A stretch of 54,762 nt of DNA, taken from positions 1 through 54,762 of the forward strand of contig SUXD01000015.1 in the NCBI GenBank assembly GCA_015061145.1, read 5' to 3'. A program made the translations under genes and the position numbers. The number at the start of each line of letters is the position of its first letter. Positions within the stretch are counted from its first letter, which is position 1. The notes below the pieces were generated by a model. That model ran no database searches. It was not told the origin of the DNA and saw only the letters and a list, made by a program, of their open reading frames with translations. Source of the DNA: Bacteroidales bacterium (GTDB taxonomy: Bacteria > Bacteroidota > Bacteroidia > Bacteroidales > Paludibacteraceae). Positions 9,171-17,555 of the stretch are shown in pieces.

Positions 9171-10859
9171 TTAAACGGGGTGGCTTACTTCGGCAATGTT
9201 CAGTACGGGCGAGATGAATTGTGCAACGCCAGCTTCAGTCTTATATCCAATAAATGCTGCATTTTGATTGCCTTCGTATGGACTGCTGGATGCTAAATTA
9301 TAACCACTGTTTGGATTCTTTATGCGTAATCCGTAATTAATAAATACATCACGGTTGTCAGGCGTAGAAATGGTCCATTCGGTGGCGGCAGTCTCGAAAT
9401 CCTCAGCAAAAGGAGTGTCGTCCGTAACGACAATGGGTGACACTCCAGACAGTGTGCTGAAAGTAATCTTTGACCATCCGGTATTTCGACCATCATGGTT
9501 GGGGTCGATGGCTGCCAGGTAGAAGGTGTGTGTTGAACCGGTTTCCAAACCAGTGAGCGTCTTTTCTTTCTGCGTAGCGTAATAGGATGTCATGTGGTTC
9601 AGGGCATCGTCTGTCATGTTGTCATAGTCAGAGAGAATGTAAATCCACATGGTTTCGTTGGCGTAAGTATCCCATGAAATGGTAACCGACGATGTGGTGG
9701 CGTCTTTAGCTGCAAGATTTGGAATCCAGCACGACTTGTTGAAAAAGTAATGTTGCCAATCGCCGAAACCTATGTCGCTGAATTTGGCCCTGATATAGAT
9801 ATGTCCTGCGGTGTTGTACAATTGTTCGAAATTATGGTTGTAGTTAGAAACTCCACTGACGTATTCGGTTTTCTCTGCATCTTCGAGAGCAGCGTTTTCC
9901 AGTGCTTCATACGACACTACAACTTGGTATTTTTCAGCCAAAGGACGTTCTTCCCAATGCAGATTCTCGTACCAATCAAGGTGGTTAAGGGTGACATTAA
10001 GCAGATGGGTGTTGGTTTCAACAGAAGTGTGTATCCAATCGGTTGTATTGTCGTCACCATCGACCGAACGCATGTAAATATAGTATCTCGAGGCTTCTGT
10101 CAGATTGTCGAAAGTGTAAGTGGTATTGGAAGTTTTGACGGGAGTCATGCCATCCAACACATCGTCAGTTACCAACGTGGGGTTAATAATCAGTTGGGTC
10201 TTGGTGGCCAGCGAACTTTGACTCCAAGCGACGGTTGCTGTATTGTATAATGCAGAATTTGATGTGATGACGGGCAATGTCATTTCAGAGAGTTCTGCAA
10301 TTCGGAGCATGTCAATCACAATACCATATCCTGCGTCAAGGTGTCCCTCAAAAGCAATTTGAGCGGTGGCTGAATTGTTTCCGATTTCAACGCTGAACGA
10401 TTCCCATGATGAGACTGAATTATAAAGTTTCGCTATTTGTTGCCACTGGCTGGAGCTCGACTGGCGGACAAGCACAATCAAAGTGTCTTGGTCGCCAGCC
10501 CACGCACCATTGCAATAATAGAAGGACATGGTTGGATTCGACATCGCAGACAAATCAAATACAGGAGAGATGAAACGTGCCTTGCATCCTCTTCCCGATT
10601 CAAAGAAACGCAGGTTCTTTTCTCCTTCGTATGCCCCTCCGTAAACGCCTTTTGATGCGTTTCCATATGAGTAATCCCAACGGGCACCTCCGGCGATGAT
10701 TTCTTCGGTCCAGCATTCGAAACCGCCTCCAGACCATCCGTCTTCAAAGCCTTCTTCGTAAGGCGAAGCTGTAGTGACAGTGATTGCACTGCAATCGGCA
10801 TAAGCGTTTATGAAACATGTGCATAATGCCGCAATGAATAAGGTAAAAATCTTTTTCAT
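9171..10859 (-). CDS. T9SS adhesin-like secreted protein, N-terminal part (apparent frameshift at 9171-9176)
   Basis: A signal peptide (M-K-K-I-F-T-L-F-I-A-A-L near residues 1-20) supports the start at 10859 instead of the longer open frame from 10898. A first adhesin/MAM-like domain follows (E-G-F-E-D-G-W near residue 36 to about 190), resembling the cleaved-adhesin domains of Porphyromonas surface proteases. Next come about three fibronectin III-like repeats, then a second adhesin domain from about residue 490. The frame breaks in the sequence V-S-H-P-V; adding one T to the run at 9173-9175 gives P-V-L-S-F-Y-Y and joins the piece ending at 8710, for roughly 710 residues. The paralogous first domain reads S-N-P-T-M-S-F-Y-Y at the same place. 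It is a surface or secreted protein of unknown ligand. Confidence 0.82.
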   Translation of the reverse strand: MKKIFTLFIAALCTCFINAYADCSAITVTTASPYEEGFEDGWSGGGFECWTEEIIAGGARWDYSYGNASKGVYGGAYEGEKNLRFFESGRGCKARFISPVFDLSAMSNPTMSFYYCNGAWAGDQDTLIVLVRQSSSSQWQQIAKLYNSVSSWESFSVEIGNNSATAQIAFEGHLDAGYGIVIDMLRIAELSEMTLPVITSNSALYNTATVAWSQSSLATKTQLIINPTLVTDDVLDGMTPVKTSNTTYTFDNLTEASRYYIYMRSVDGDDNTTDWIHTSVETNTHLLNVTLNHLDWYENLHWEERPLAEKYQVVVSYEALENAALEDAEKTEYVSGVSNYNHNFEQLYNTAGHIYIRAKFSDIGFGDWQHYFFNKSCWIPNLAAKDATTSSVTISWDTYANETMWIYILSDYDNMTDDALNHMTSYYATQKEKTLTGLETGSTHTFYLAAIDPNHDGRNTGWSKITFSTLSGVSPIVVTDDTPFAEDFETAATEWTISTPDNRDVFINYGLRIKNPNSGYNLASSSPYEGNQNAAFIGYKTEAGVAQFISPVLNIAEVSHPV

Positions 10860-10895
10860 ACGCAATAGTTTTTTAGAGTTAGTAAATTCGTTTTT

Positions 10896-10903
10896 CAAAA
10901 ATA
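10896..10903 (-). promoter_or_regulatory. Possible -7 box for the adhesin-like gene
   Basis: TATTTTTG on the minus strand fits TAnnTTTG, about 37 bases before the start codon at 10859. No convincing -33 box is visible in this A/T-rich stretch. Confidence 0.35.
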
Positions 10904-10952
10904 TTAAAAATAATTTGAAAATAAAAGTTCATGGAAGTGCTTTTTTACATGC

Positions 10953-10984
10953 AACAAAAGGCGAGGATTTCCTCGCCTTTTGTT
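10953..10984 (-). terminator. Hairpin after the plug-domain gene
   Basis: A perfect 14-bp stem (10953-10966 with 10971-10984) has a 4-base loop and lies 28 bases downstream of the stop at 11012. The U-rich end is part of the stem itself. Confidence 0.7.
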
Positions 10985-11011
10985 TGATTTGTTGTAAATA
11001 GAATAGATAAT

Positions 11012-11671
11012 TTATTTCTTTGTGTAAACGACGATAGCGCCGTTAGTTCCCCTCACACCGTATATGCTTGCGTCTTTCAACACTTCTACGTGATCGACAT
11101 CATACACCGTAAGATAGTTCAGCGAAAACACCCGTATGCCGTCCACGATGTAAATCGGTTCGGAACTCAACAACAGTGAGTTGTTGCTGCGTATGCGCGG
11201 TTCTCCGTTGATAAGGGCATAGCCGGCCACTTTCCCTACCAATGCTTCCAGAATGTCGGTTTTTCCGGTGCGTTGCAGTTCTTCGCCGCTGATGCCGCTT
11301 ACAGGGATTGTTTGCTCACGCCGTTTCACAAATCCGTAACCTAAACCGATGAGCGCTTCGTCTTCGCTGGCCGAAACCACTATCTGGTCGTCCAGTTTGA
11401 TATGTACGCTTTTTTTACCGTCAACGGGAATGAGGTATGCTTTATGGTTGAATATGAGATGCAGCGTGTCGGAAGGAAGCACATCGGTCAGTCCGAATTT
11501 TCCTTCTTTGTTGCTGAAAGTGTAGCGTCTTTCGTCATGGTTGTATATCTTTACTTTTTTCAGCGGAGTGCCGAGTACATCAGTCACGATGCCGTTGAAC
11601 GGAATGTGCGTTTCTTGTGCGCTGACAGCAGCCGAAAAGCACAATAGTAAGGTCAAAAATTTCTTTTTCAT
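11012..11671 (-). CDS. CarboxypepD_reg-like plus TonB plug-domain protein without barrel
   Basis: This 219-residue exported protein has a signal peptide at residues 1-18 (ending V-S-A-Q), a CarboxypepD_reg-like beta domain (G-I-V-T-D-V-L-G-T-P-L-K-K-V to about residue 95) and a TonB-receptor plug domain (G-E-E-L-Q-R-T-G-K-T-D-I-L-E-A-L to about residue 215). It ends G-T-N-G-A-I-V-V-Y-T-K-K, where SusC-type receptors continue into the 22-strand barrel. The barrel is absent and there is no trace of one downstream, so this is a stand-alone plug protein. It overlaps the end of pgeF by 4 bases and is coupled to it. Its function is unknown. Confidence 0.8.
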   Translation of the reverse strand: MKKKFLTLLLCFSAAVSAQETHIPFNGIVTDVLGTPLKKVKIYNHDERRYTFSNKEGKFGLTDVLPSDTLHLIFNHKAYLIPVDGKKSVHIKLDDQIVVSASEDEALIGLGYGFVKRREQTIPVSGISGEELQRTGKTDILEALVGKVAGYALINGEPRIRSNNSLLLSSEPIYIVDGIRVFSLNYLTVYDVDHVEVLKDASIYGVRGTNGAIVVYTKK

Positions 11672-12450
11672 AACGTTTTGATAATAATGCCGGTTAATGT
11701 TCTTCCTGAATTGATGCCCATCCGTCGTGCCGAGAAATAGTTGTCGTATTCGGAGTAGCTGCAGATGTTCACATCTTCAATGTGTTCATTAGGTACTCCG
11801 CAACTAGTCAGTTGCATACGGTTGCATTTTTTCAGATCCAAGTGATATTTATTTGTTTGCGGATTGCGAAAGGCAATTTCTGCCATATCGAAATGCTCGT
11901 TGCTGAAAGCGTCGTACACTTCGTCGCCCACCTCAAAGGCTTTGAGCGATATGCCCGGACCTATGCACGCAATGATGTCTTTGGGGGTTGTCCCGAATTG
12001 TTTCTGCATTGTTTCTATGGTTCGGGATGCGATTTTTTTCAGTGTGCCTCGCCAACCTGCATGTATTGCCGCAACCGCTTTTCTTTTTTTGTCGTAGAGC
12101 AGAATGGGAATGCAATCGGCAGTGGAAATGCACGCCGCCACACCTTGCAGTTGAGTTATCACGGCATCTTTCCCTTCGAGCGCATCGTGCTGCTGCTTTT
12201 CGTCTGAGTTCATGAATTCACTGTCAATAATGGCAATTTCGCAACCGTGTGTCTGGTGCGGTATTACCAATCGGGCGTTTATCTCTTTCGAAAGCCATTC
12301 TCGGTTTTTCCTTACGGCATCGGGGTCGTCGCCAGCATAGAGGTTGCAGTTGAACTCAGCGTATGAGCCGCAGCTGAAACCTTTGTGCCGGTCGGTGTAA
12401 AACCCGAAAGCCTCGGGATGTTCTGATAATATGCCGAAAGTGTGAATCAT
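11668..12450 (-). CDS. pgeF: Peptidoglycan editing factor PgeF (YfiH, multicopper-oxidase-like)
   Basis: This 260-residue purine nucleoside phosphorylase/laccase-fold protein is the YfiH family, linked to removal of wrongly incorporated amino acids in peptidoglycan precursors and also reported to act on purine nucleosides. The metal ligands are visible in H-Q-T-H-G near residue 72, T-A-D-C-I-P-I-L near 112 and H-A-G-W-R-G near 131. Length is normal. It is 9 bases downstream of dxs and overlaps the next gene, so dxs, pgeF and the plug gene read as one operon. Confidence 0.9.
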   Translation of the reverse strand: MIHTFGILSEHPEAFGFYTDRHKGFSCGSYAEFNCNLYAGDDPDAVRKNREWLSKEINARLVIPHQTHGCEIAIIDSEFMNSDEKQQHDALEGKDAVITQLQGVAACISTADCIPILLYDKKRKAVAAIHAGWRGTLKKIASRTIETMQKQFGTTPKDIIACIGPGISLKAFEVGDEVYDAFSNEHFDMAEIAFRNPQTNKYHLDLKKCNRMQLTSCGVPNEHIEDVNICSYSEYDNYFSARRMGINSGRTLTGIIIKTL

Positions 12451-12459
12451 GCTTTTTCT

Positions 12460-14211
12460 TTACATAAGACGGATAATGTCTTCTGTTATTTGTTCTTTTG
12501 TCAATCGGTTTTGGCGAAGAATGTCGTCGGCTTTGTATCGGTCGATGAATTCTTTTTTCAGACCGCAGTTCATCACTTTCATCGGGTCTTTGCCGTAGAA
12601 ACGCGCTATTTTTTCGCCGAATCCGCCGTCGAGTATGCCGTCTTCGAGAGTTACGACAATATGGTGCTCTTTTTTCAGATTTTTGAGCATATCGGTGTCA
12701 AGTCCCGAGATGTATCGCGGATTGATGAGTGTCGGTGTGATGCCGTGCGCCGATTGCAACAGTTGCGCTACGCTTTCGCCCAATTGGAAGAAGTCGCCCA
12801 ATGCGATGATGGCAATGTCTTTTCCTTCGGTTATGGTTTCGTATTTGTTAAGTTTACTGTAATCAGCGGCGAAATACTTATTGGAATGTATTGTTCCGTT
12901 GCACGGAATGCGTACTGCTACGGGGTGCTCGGTTTGTTCTATGCTCCAGTCGAGCATAGCAAAATATTCTTCTACGCAAGTAGGGGCGAGATATACGAGA
13001 TTTGGTATATTCGACATCATCGGTATGTCGAAGATGCCCAGATGCGTGATGTCGTTCATGCCCCATACGCTGGCGGTGTTCACCAGCAGTGTGGCAGGGT
13101 TGTTGTTGATGCACAAGTCTTGCGAAATCTGATCGTAGGTGCGCTGAAAGAACGAGGAATGTGTCGCGAAAACGGGTTTTGCGCCATTGCGCGCCATGCC
13201 GCTTGCCATAGCAACTCCGTGTTCTTCTGCTATACCTACATCCACCAGTTGTGCGGCAAATTCCTTTCGGCGCTCTTCGGTGAATCCGATGTTGGTGGCA
13301 ACGCCTGCTACAATGGCTACCACTTTGGGGTCGGCTTTCATTTTTTTCATCAGGTATTGCGTTGTGAGTTCCACATAGTTCTCGCCTGATTCGTCGATGG
13401 TAGGCTCGCCTGTTTCGATAACGAAAGGCAAGTGCCAATGCCATTCCTCTTTATGCGTTTCGGCAAGTTTGTATCCTTTCCCTTTCAGTGTGTTGATGTG
13501 CACCACTATCGGATGTGTAATGTCTTTCACTTTTTGGAAAGCCTCAATCAGTTTTTGGATGTTATTTCCTTCATTTACATACAGATAGTCAAGTCCGAAG
13601 GCTTTGAATAGATTGCAGGGGCAATTGCCGTTCGACTCGCGAAGGGCGCGTAGATTCTTATAGATGCCGCCGTGATTCTCGGAGATGGACATGTCATTGT
13701 CATTCACAACAATGATAAAGTTTGTCTGTTGCTCGCCGATGTAGTCGAATCCCTCCATCGCTTCGCCGCCGCTCAGCGAGCCATCGCCGATGATGGCTAT
13801 CACATTGCCTTTTTCGCCTTTCTGGTCGCGTGCCTTGGCGAGCCCCGAAGCCAGACTGACCGAAGTGGAGGTGTGCCCTATGTTGAAAAAGTCGTGTTCG
13901 CTCTCCTCGGGGTTGGTATAGCCCGATATTTTGCTGAAATCCTCATCCGAAAGAAATCCGTTTTTTCTGCCGGTCAGTATTTTGTGCGTATAGCATTGGT
14001 GCGAAACATCAAACACGAATTTGTCGGTTGGTGAATCGAATACATAATGCAGTGCAATGGTGGTTTCTACCATTCCGAGGTTCGGACCGAGATGACCTCC
14101 GCGTTTGCTCATTCGGTTGATGATAGCCTTCCGAATGTCGGCTGCGAGTATGTCTAATTGTTCACATGAAAGTGTTTTGATGTCTTTGGGTGAATTGATT
14201 TTTTCAAGCAT
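12460..14211 (-). CDS. dxs: 1-deoxy-D-xylulose-5-phosphate synthase (short form)
   Basis: DXS condenses pyruvate and glyceraldehyde-3-phosphate in the first step of the MEP isoprenoid pathway. The thiamine diphosphate motif runs from G-D-G-S-L-S-G-G-E-A to N-D-N-D-M-S-I-S. The N-terminal H-L-G-P-N-L-G and the pyrimidine-domain V-G-I-A-E-E-H-G are also present. Length is 583, against about 620-640 for typical DXS, and several loops are shorter. Because some Bacteroidota carry a second, shorter DXS-like protein, this may be a paralogue with a different role; no other copy lies in the window to compare. Confidence 0.82.
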   Translation of the reverse strand: MLEKINSPKDIKTLSCEQLDILAADIRKAIINRMSKRGGHLGPNLGMVETTIALHYVFDSPTDKFVFDVSHQCYTHKILTGRKNGFLSDEDFSKISGYTNPEESEHDFFNIGHTSTSVSLASGLAKARDQKGEKGNVIAIIGDGSLSGGEAMEGFDYIGEQQTNFIIVVNDNDMSISENHGGIYKNLRALRESNGNCPCNLFKAFGLDYLYVNEGNNIQKLIEAFQKVKDITHPIVVHINTLKGKGYKLAETHKEEWHWHLPFVIETGEPTIDESGENYVELTTQYLMKKMKADPKVVAIVAGVATNIGFTEERRKEFAAQLVDVGIAEEHGVAMASGMARNGAKPVFATHSSFFQRTYDQISQDLCINNNPATLLVNTASVWGMNDITHLGIFDIPMMSNIPNLVYLAPTCVEEYFAMLDWSIEQTEHPVAVRIPCNGTIHSNKYFAADYSKLNKYETITEGKDIAIIALGDFFQLGESVAQLLQSAHGITPTLINPRYISGLDTDMLKNLKKEHHIVVTLEDGILDGGFGEKIARFYGKDPMKVMNCGLKKEFIDRYKADDILRQNRLTKEQITEDIIRLM

Positions 14212-14242
14212 ATATCAATAGTTTTTTGGAGATTTTTATCTT

Positions 14243-14250
14243 CAAAAATA
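14243..14250 (-). promoter_or_regulatory. Possible -7 box for dxs operon
   Basis: TATTTTTG on the minus strand lies 32 bases before the dxs start. The -33 position does not match well. Confidence 0.35.
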
Positions 14251-14280
14251 ATAAAAAAAAACGGAATTTAGGCGGTGGAT

Positions 14281-14311
14281 TTTGTAAATTATGAATTTAT
14301 TGCTAATTTTC
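14281..14311 (+). promoter_or_regulatory. Bacteroidota-type promoter for the GH71/99-like gene
   Basis: TTTG (14281-14284), a 19-base spacer and TAATTTTC (14304-14311) fit TTTG-N19-TAnnTTTG with only the last base different. The start codon is 32 bases downstream. Confidence 0.5.
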
Positions 14312-14343
14312 GATTTCGAAAATAACTGATTATAAAGAATACT

Positions 14344-17300
14344 ATGGGAAAATTTACGAAAATCGGCGGGTTACTTCTGCTGTCTTTTTTTTCTGTTGCT
14401 TCCGTGTTGGCGCTTGACAATACGGAAACTTGTCGTATTGTGAAATTCAAGTTCTTTGCTAACGCCAACTATTTGTCGGGAGCTGACCCTTATGCTGTTG
14501 ACGACAATGGTACGCTTGCGGGAGCCGCGGAGGCAAATGACGGCGCCGACCAGTGGTACGAAATTCCTTGCGGCATAGATGCCGTATATGGCAAGCAACT
14601 CTATTACTTGAAAAATGTAAAAACAGGGAAATACATTTATCGTGGCGCAACATTCCACAACACAGGCAACGGCGATTGGTATTACTATAACACCTACACA
14701 AGTGCCGCCAATGCCAAGACTGATGATTACAAGTGGTTTTATGACACTACTGACAATACGCGTGTCACTTGTTATGGCGGTTACAAAGGTGCGCTTGCAT
14801 CGGAACAAGGGTCGGCAGGCAATGCGTTTTCTATCAACAATTCCAATTGGAATTGCCCTGCTTGCGAACCAAATTGCGCTCCGCCTGCATTAGCTTGCGG
14901 TATGGTAACAGCTGGCAACCTCGGCAACGCCTATACGCGTCTTATCGAGCTGAAGGTGGTGAACGCCAATGCCGCCAATCCCGACTACAACGGACAAGGA
15001 GGCGGTGGAGACGCGCCGCAATATGATGTGCTGGCGTCCATCACATTTGATAATCCTGTGAAAAACAACAATATAACTTTGAATGGGAATGGCGGAGATT
15101 GCGAAGCTTATCTGCAGACCAAAGGTGGAGAATCTTGCTTGCAGGTTTTGCAGTATGCTTATATGAAAGTCGACCATGCTGTCTTATCTTCTGCCGAGAA
15201 TAATTTGATTGTGAAAATCACTTATTTTGACGAAGGAACAGGGTCTATTGCATTCCAATATAATGCCGCGAGCAGCGACTACAGGCACATGACATTCGCA
15301 TTGTCCGATTCAAAGAAATATATTTCGGCCACAATTGCGCTGACTGATGCCGCTTTTGCCGGTCGTCAGAATGGAGGCGCCGATTTTCGTGTCGCAGGTG
15401 GATACATCAAAAAAATTGAGATTAGCAAAGGCACAATGAATCCGGCTCTCGAAGCGTTGCCCGATTATTCTGCTGTTGATAGAGAAAACTCTGAATTCAT
15501 GGGCAGAACTTTTACGGGGTATCAAGGATGGTTCCGAACATCCGACCGTTACCATGGCTGGCAGCATTATGCCCATGGCAGCGCTGATGCAGATGGTACG
15601 GCATGGCCTCGTCCTAATCACATCAGTGTCGATTTGTATCCCTATGTGTGGGAATACAGCGAAAGCTCTATTGCACAAACGGGATTCTCTAATCTTGGCG
15701 ATGGAAAACCCGCCAAACTTTTTGATTCCAATACGCAGGATGTCATCAATACGCATTTTGGATGGATGAAAGAATACGGCATTGATGGCGCAGCTATTCA
15801 ACGCTTTGTGACAGGCATCGGACGCGTGGTGTATGATGATGTGGACGGTAACCAGCTTTATCGTATAAAGAATGCTGCGGAAGAGAAAGGAGCGCTTTTC
15901 TATGTGATGTATGACATCAGTGGCGGAACAGAAAGCGCAAGTGGAATAAGCCCTTATGTGCAGGATATAGAGTTCGATTGGGTTTATAATATCGAAAAAA
16001 ATATGCAGTTGACAAAGTCGCCGGCCTACACTACCGTCAATGGCAAACCTGTCGTAAATTTATGGGGACTTGGTGTTGGCGGTCGCCCCAGCCGTTTGGA
16101 CGATTATATTGAACTGATTAACTTTTTCCATAATCGTGGCTGCTATGTCATCATCGGTACAAGTGGCGGCTGGCGCAACGATGGGGCAAACAATTTGAAT
16201 GTATACAAAACCGCAGACATGATTTCACCATGGTTGGTCGGTGCTTTCAGGTATGATGTAGAAATCGATAATGCTTATAACAATAGTCTTAAACAAGATT
16301 TGAATTGGTGTAACAGTAACAATATAGGCTATCAGCCTGTGCTTTTTTCTGGTTTCAGCTGGGCTTTGTGGGAAAACAGTCGGCCCAATGCCTTTCCTCG
16401 TCGTGCTGGCCAGTTCTTCTGGCATCAGGCTTATATGTTAAAGTCAGTGTTAGGGTTGAATGCTTTCTATATCGCTATGTTTGACGAATATGACGAAGGT
16501 ACTGCCATAGCCAAGATGGCTTCCGACTATTTTGATATCCCTGCCGACCAGTATTTCGTGACAAATAGTGCCGATGGCTATTGGCTGTCGCAAGATTTTC
16601 AACTGCGTGTGTGTGGCGAGGCAATCAGAATGGTCAAAGGGCAGCGGGCGTTGACCGACGTTTGTCCGGTGCAGCATTCTTTAGGACCTGTGTATTATCG
16701 CAATAGTTTCGAGAGTATGTATGTAACTTGTCAGGAGACAGCTTACAATGGCATTTATCCTGTTGACCCATGTTTCCTGAATCCGGCAGTACAGGCCACC
16801 AATAATGTGACGAATCCCGTTTGCGAAATTCAGCAGGCCGATGCCTATACCGGAAATTATGCTGTTGCCGTGTCGGGTACAGCAGGCGGTACAGGCGCTA
16901 TTCACTACTATAAGATAGCCGATGTCAAGATACCCGTGAAGGAAGGCATGAAACTCTCGTTCCGCAAGAAAACGAACAACAATTTGGGTCGTTTCGTCTC
17001 GGTGGATTTCATTACGCAGAACGGCAAGAATTTGCGCGACAATGGATACACCGATCAAAATGGCGCAAGCATGCACCCCGGAACAGCCAAAGGCAATGTC
17101 GGCGCAGGTTGGGAGCAATTCACTTGCTCGTTTGGCAACGGTGCATTGCTTGGCGATGTCATCACAGGCATTGTCATTGCCTACGACAACGGAACGGCTG
17201 GCAACTACTCTGCCAACATCGACGATATTATCATCGAAGATGGCGAAAATCATCCTACGGGTTGCGTATCGCCCATGCTTGACAACGACCGCAATATCAC

Positions 17301-17496
17301 TATAGACAATGGTCATATTCGTCTAAATGGTTACGACGGCAATGCCACGGTTTCGGTCTATTCAGTCGTTGGACGACAGATTGCTGATGTGCAGGCTGTG
17401 GATGGCGTGGTTTTGTTTGACGCGCCTAACGATGTGTTGGTTGTGCGGGTGAAAGATTTGCAACACGATGATACCTACAAAGTGATAGTGCGATAA
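14344..17496 (+). CDS. Secreted GH71/99-like glycoside hydrolase with T9SS sorting domain
   Basis: This is a 1050-residue exported protein. After a signal peptide (residues 1-22) comes a ricin-type lectin-like region (Y-Y-L-K-N-V-K-T-G-K-Y-I near residue 85), then a beta-rich CBM6-like module (about 230-360, ending G-G-Y-I-K-K-I-E-I-S). A catalytic-type domain follows (about 385-745) with G-Y-Q-G-W-F, Y-G-I-D-G-A-A-I-Q-R-F and Y-V-M-Y-D-I-S-G, characteristic of GH71/GH99-like (alpha-glucan/mannan-directed) proteins. A jelly-roll module (about 800-965) precedes a T9SS sorting domain ending Y-K-V-I-V-R. It is probably a surface or secreted polysaccharide-degrading enzyme; the substrate is not determinable here. 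It is monocistronic between its own promoter and terminator. Confidence 0.82.
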   Translation: MGKFTKIGGLLLLSFFSVASVLALDNTETCRIVKFKFFANANYLSGADPYAVDDNGTLAGAAEANDGADQWYEIPCGIDAVYGKQLYYLKNVKTGKYIYRGATFHNTGNGDWYYYNTYTSAANAKTDDYKWFYDTTDNTRVTCYGGYKGALASEQGSAGNAFSINNSNWNCPACEPNCAPPALACGMVTAGNLGNAYTRLIELKVVNANAANPDYNGQGGGGDAPQYDVLASITFDNPVKNNNITLNGNGGDCEAYLQTKGGESCLQVLQYAYMKVDHAVLSSAENNLIVKITYFDEGTGSIAFQYNAASSDYRHMTFALSDSKKYISATIALTDAAFAGRQNGGADFRVAGGYIKKIEISKGTMNPALEALPDYSAVDRENSEFMGRTFTGYQGWFRTSDRYHGWQHYAHGSADADGTAWPRPNHISVDLYPYVWEYSESSIAQTGFSNLGDGKPAKLFDSNTQDVINTHFGWMKEYGIDGAAIQRFVTGIGRVVYDDVDGNQLYRIKNAAEEKGALFYVMYDISGGTESASGISPYVQDIEFDWVYNIEKNMQLTKSPAYTTVNGKPVVNLWGLGVGGRPSRLDDYIELINFFHNRGCYVIIGTSGGWRNDGANNLNVYKTADMISPWLVGAFRYDVEIDNAYNNSLKQDLNWCNSNNIGYQPVLFSGFSWALWENSRPNAFPRRAGQFFWHQAYMLKSVLGLNAFYIAMFDEYDEGTAIAKMASDYFDIPADQYFVTNSADGYWLSQDFQLRVCGEAIRMVKGQRALTDVCPVQHSLGPVYYRNSFESMYVTCQETAYNGIYPVDPCFLNPAVQATNNVTNPVCEIQQADAYTGNYAVAVSGTAGGTGAIHYYKIADVKIPVKEGMKLSFRKKTNNNLGRFVSVDFITQNGKNLRDNGYTDQNGASMHPGTAKGNVGAGWEQFTCSFGNGALLGDVITGIVIAYDNGTAGNYSANIDDIIIEDGENHPTGCVSPMLDNDRNITIDNGHIRLNGYDGNATVSVYSVVGRQIADVQAVDGVVLFDAPNDVLVVRVKDLQHDDTYKVIVR

Positions 17497-17517
17497 CGTA
17501 AGGGAACAGAGATGCCA

Positions 17518-17550
17518 CAGGTCGGGATTGTAGAAATTCCGACCTGTTTT
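17518..17550 (+). terminator. Terminator after the GH71/99-like gene
   Basis: A 12-bp stem (17518-17529 with 17535-17546) has one G-U pair and a GTAGA loop, followed by four T. It lies 21 bases after the stop and just before the end of the convergent transposase gene. Confidence 0.75.
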
Positions 17551-17555
17551 GTGAA

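Noticed and set aside
12442-13389. 315-codon plus-strand open frame opposite dxs
   Set aside because: Shadow of the dxs frame, rich in Phe, Tyr and Val as expected from reverse-complemented codons; no independent support.
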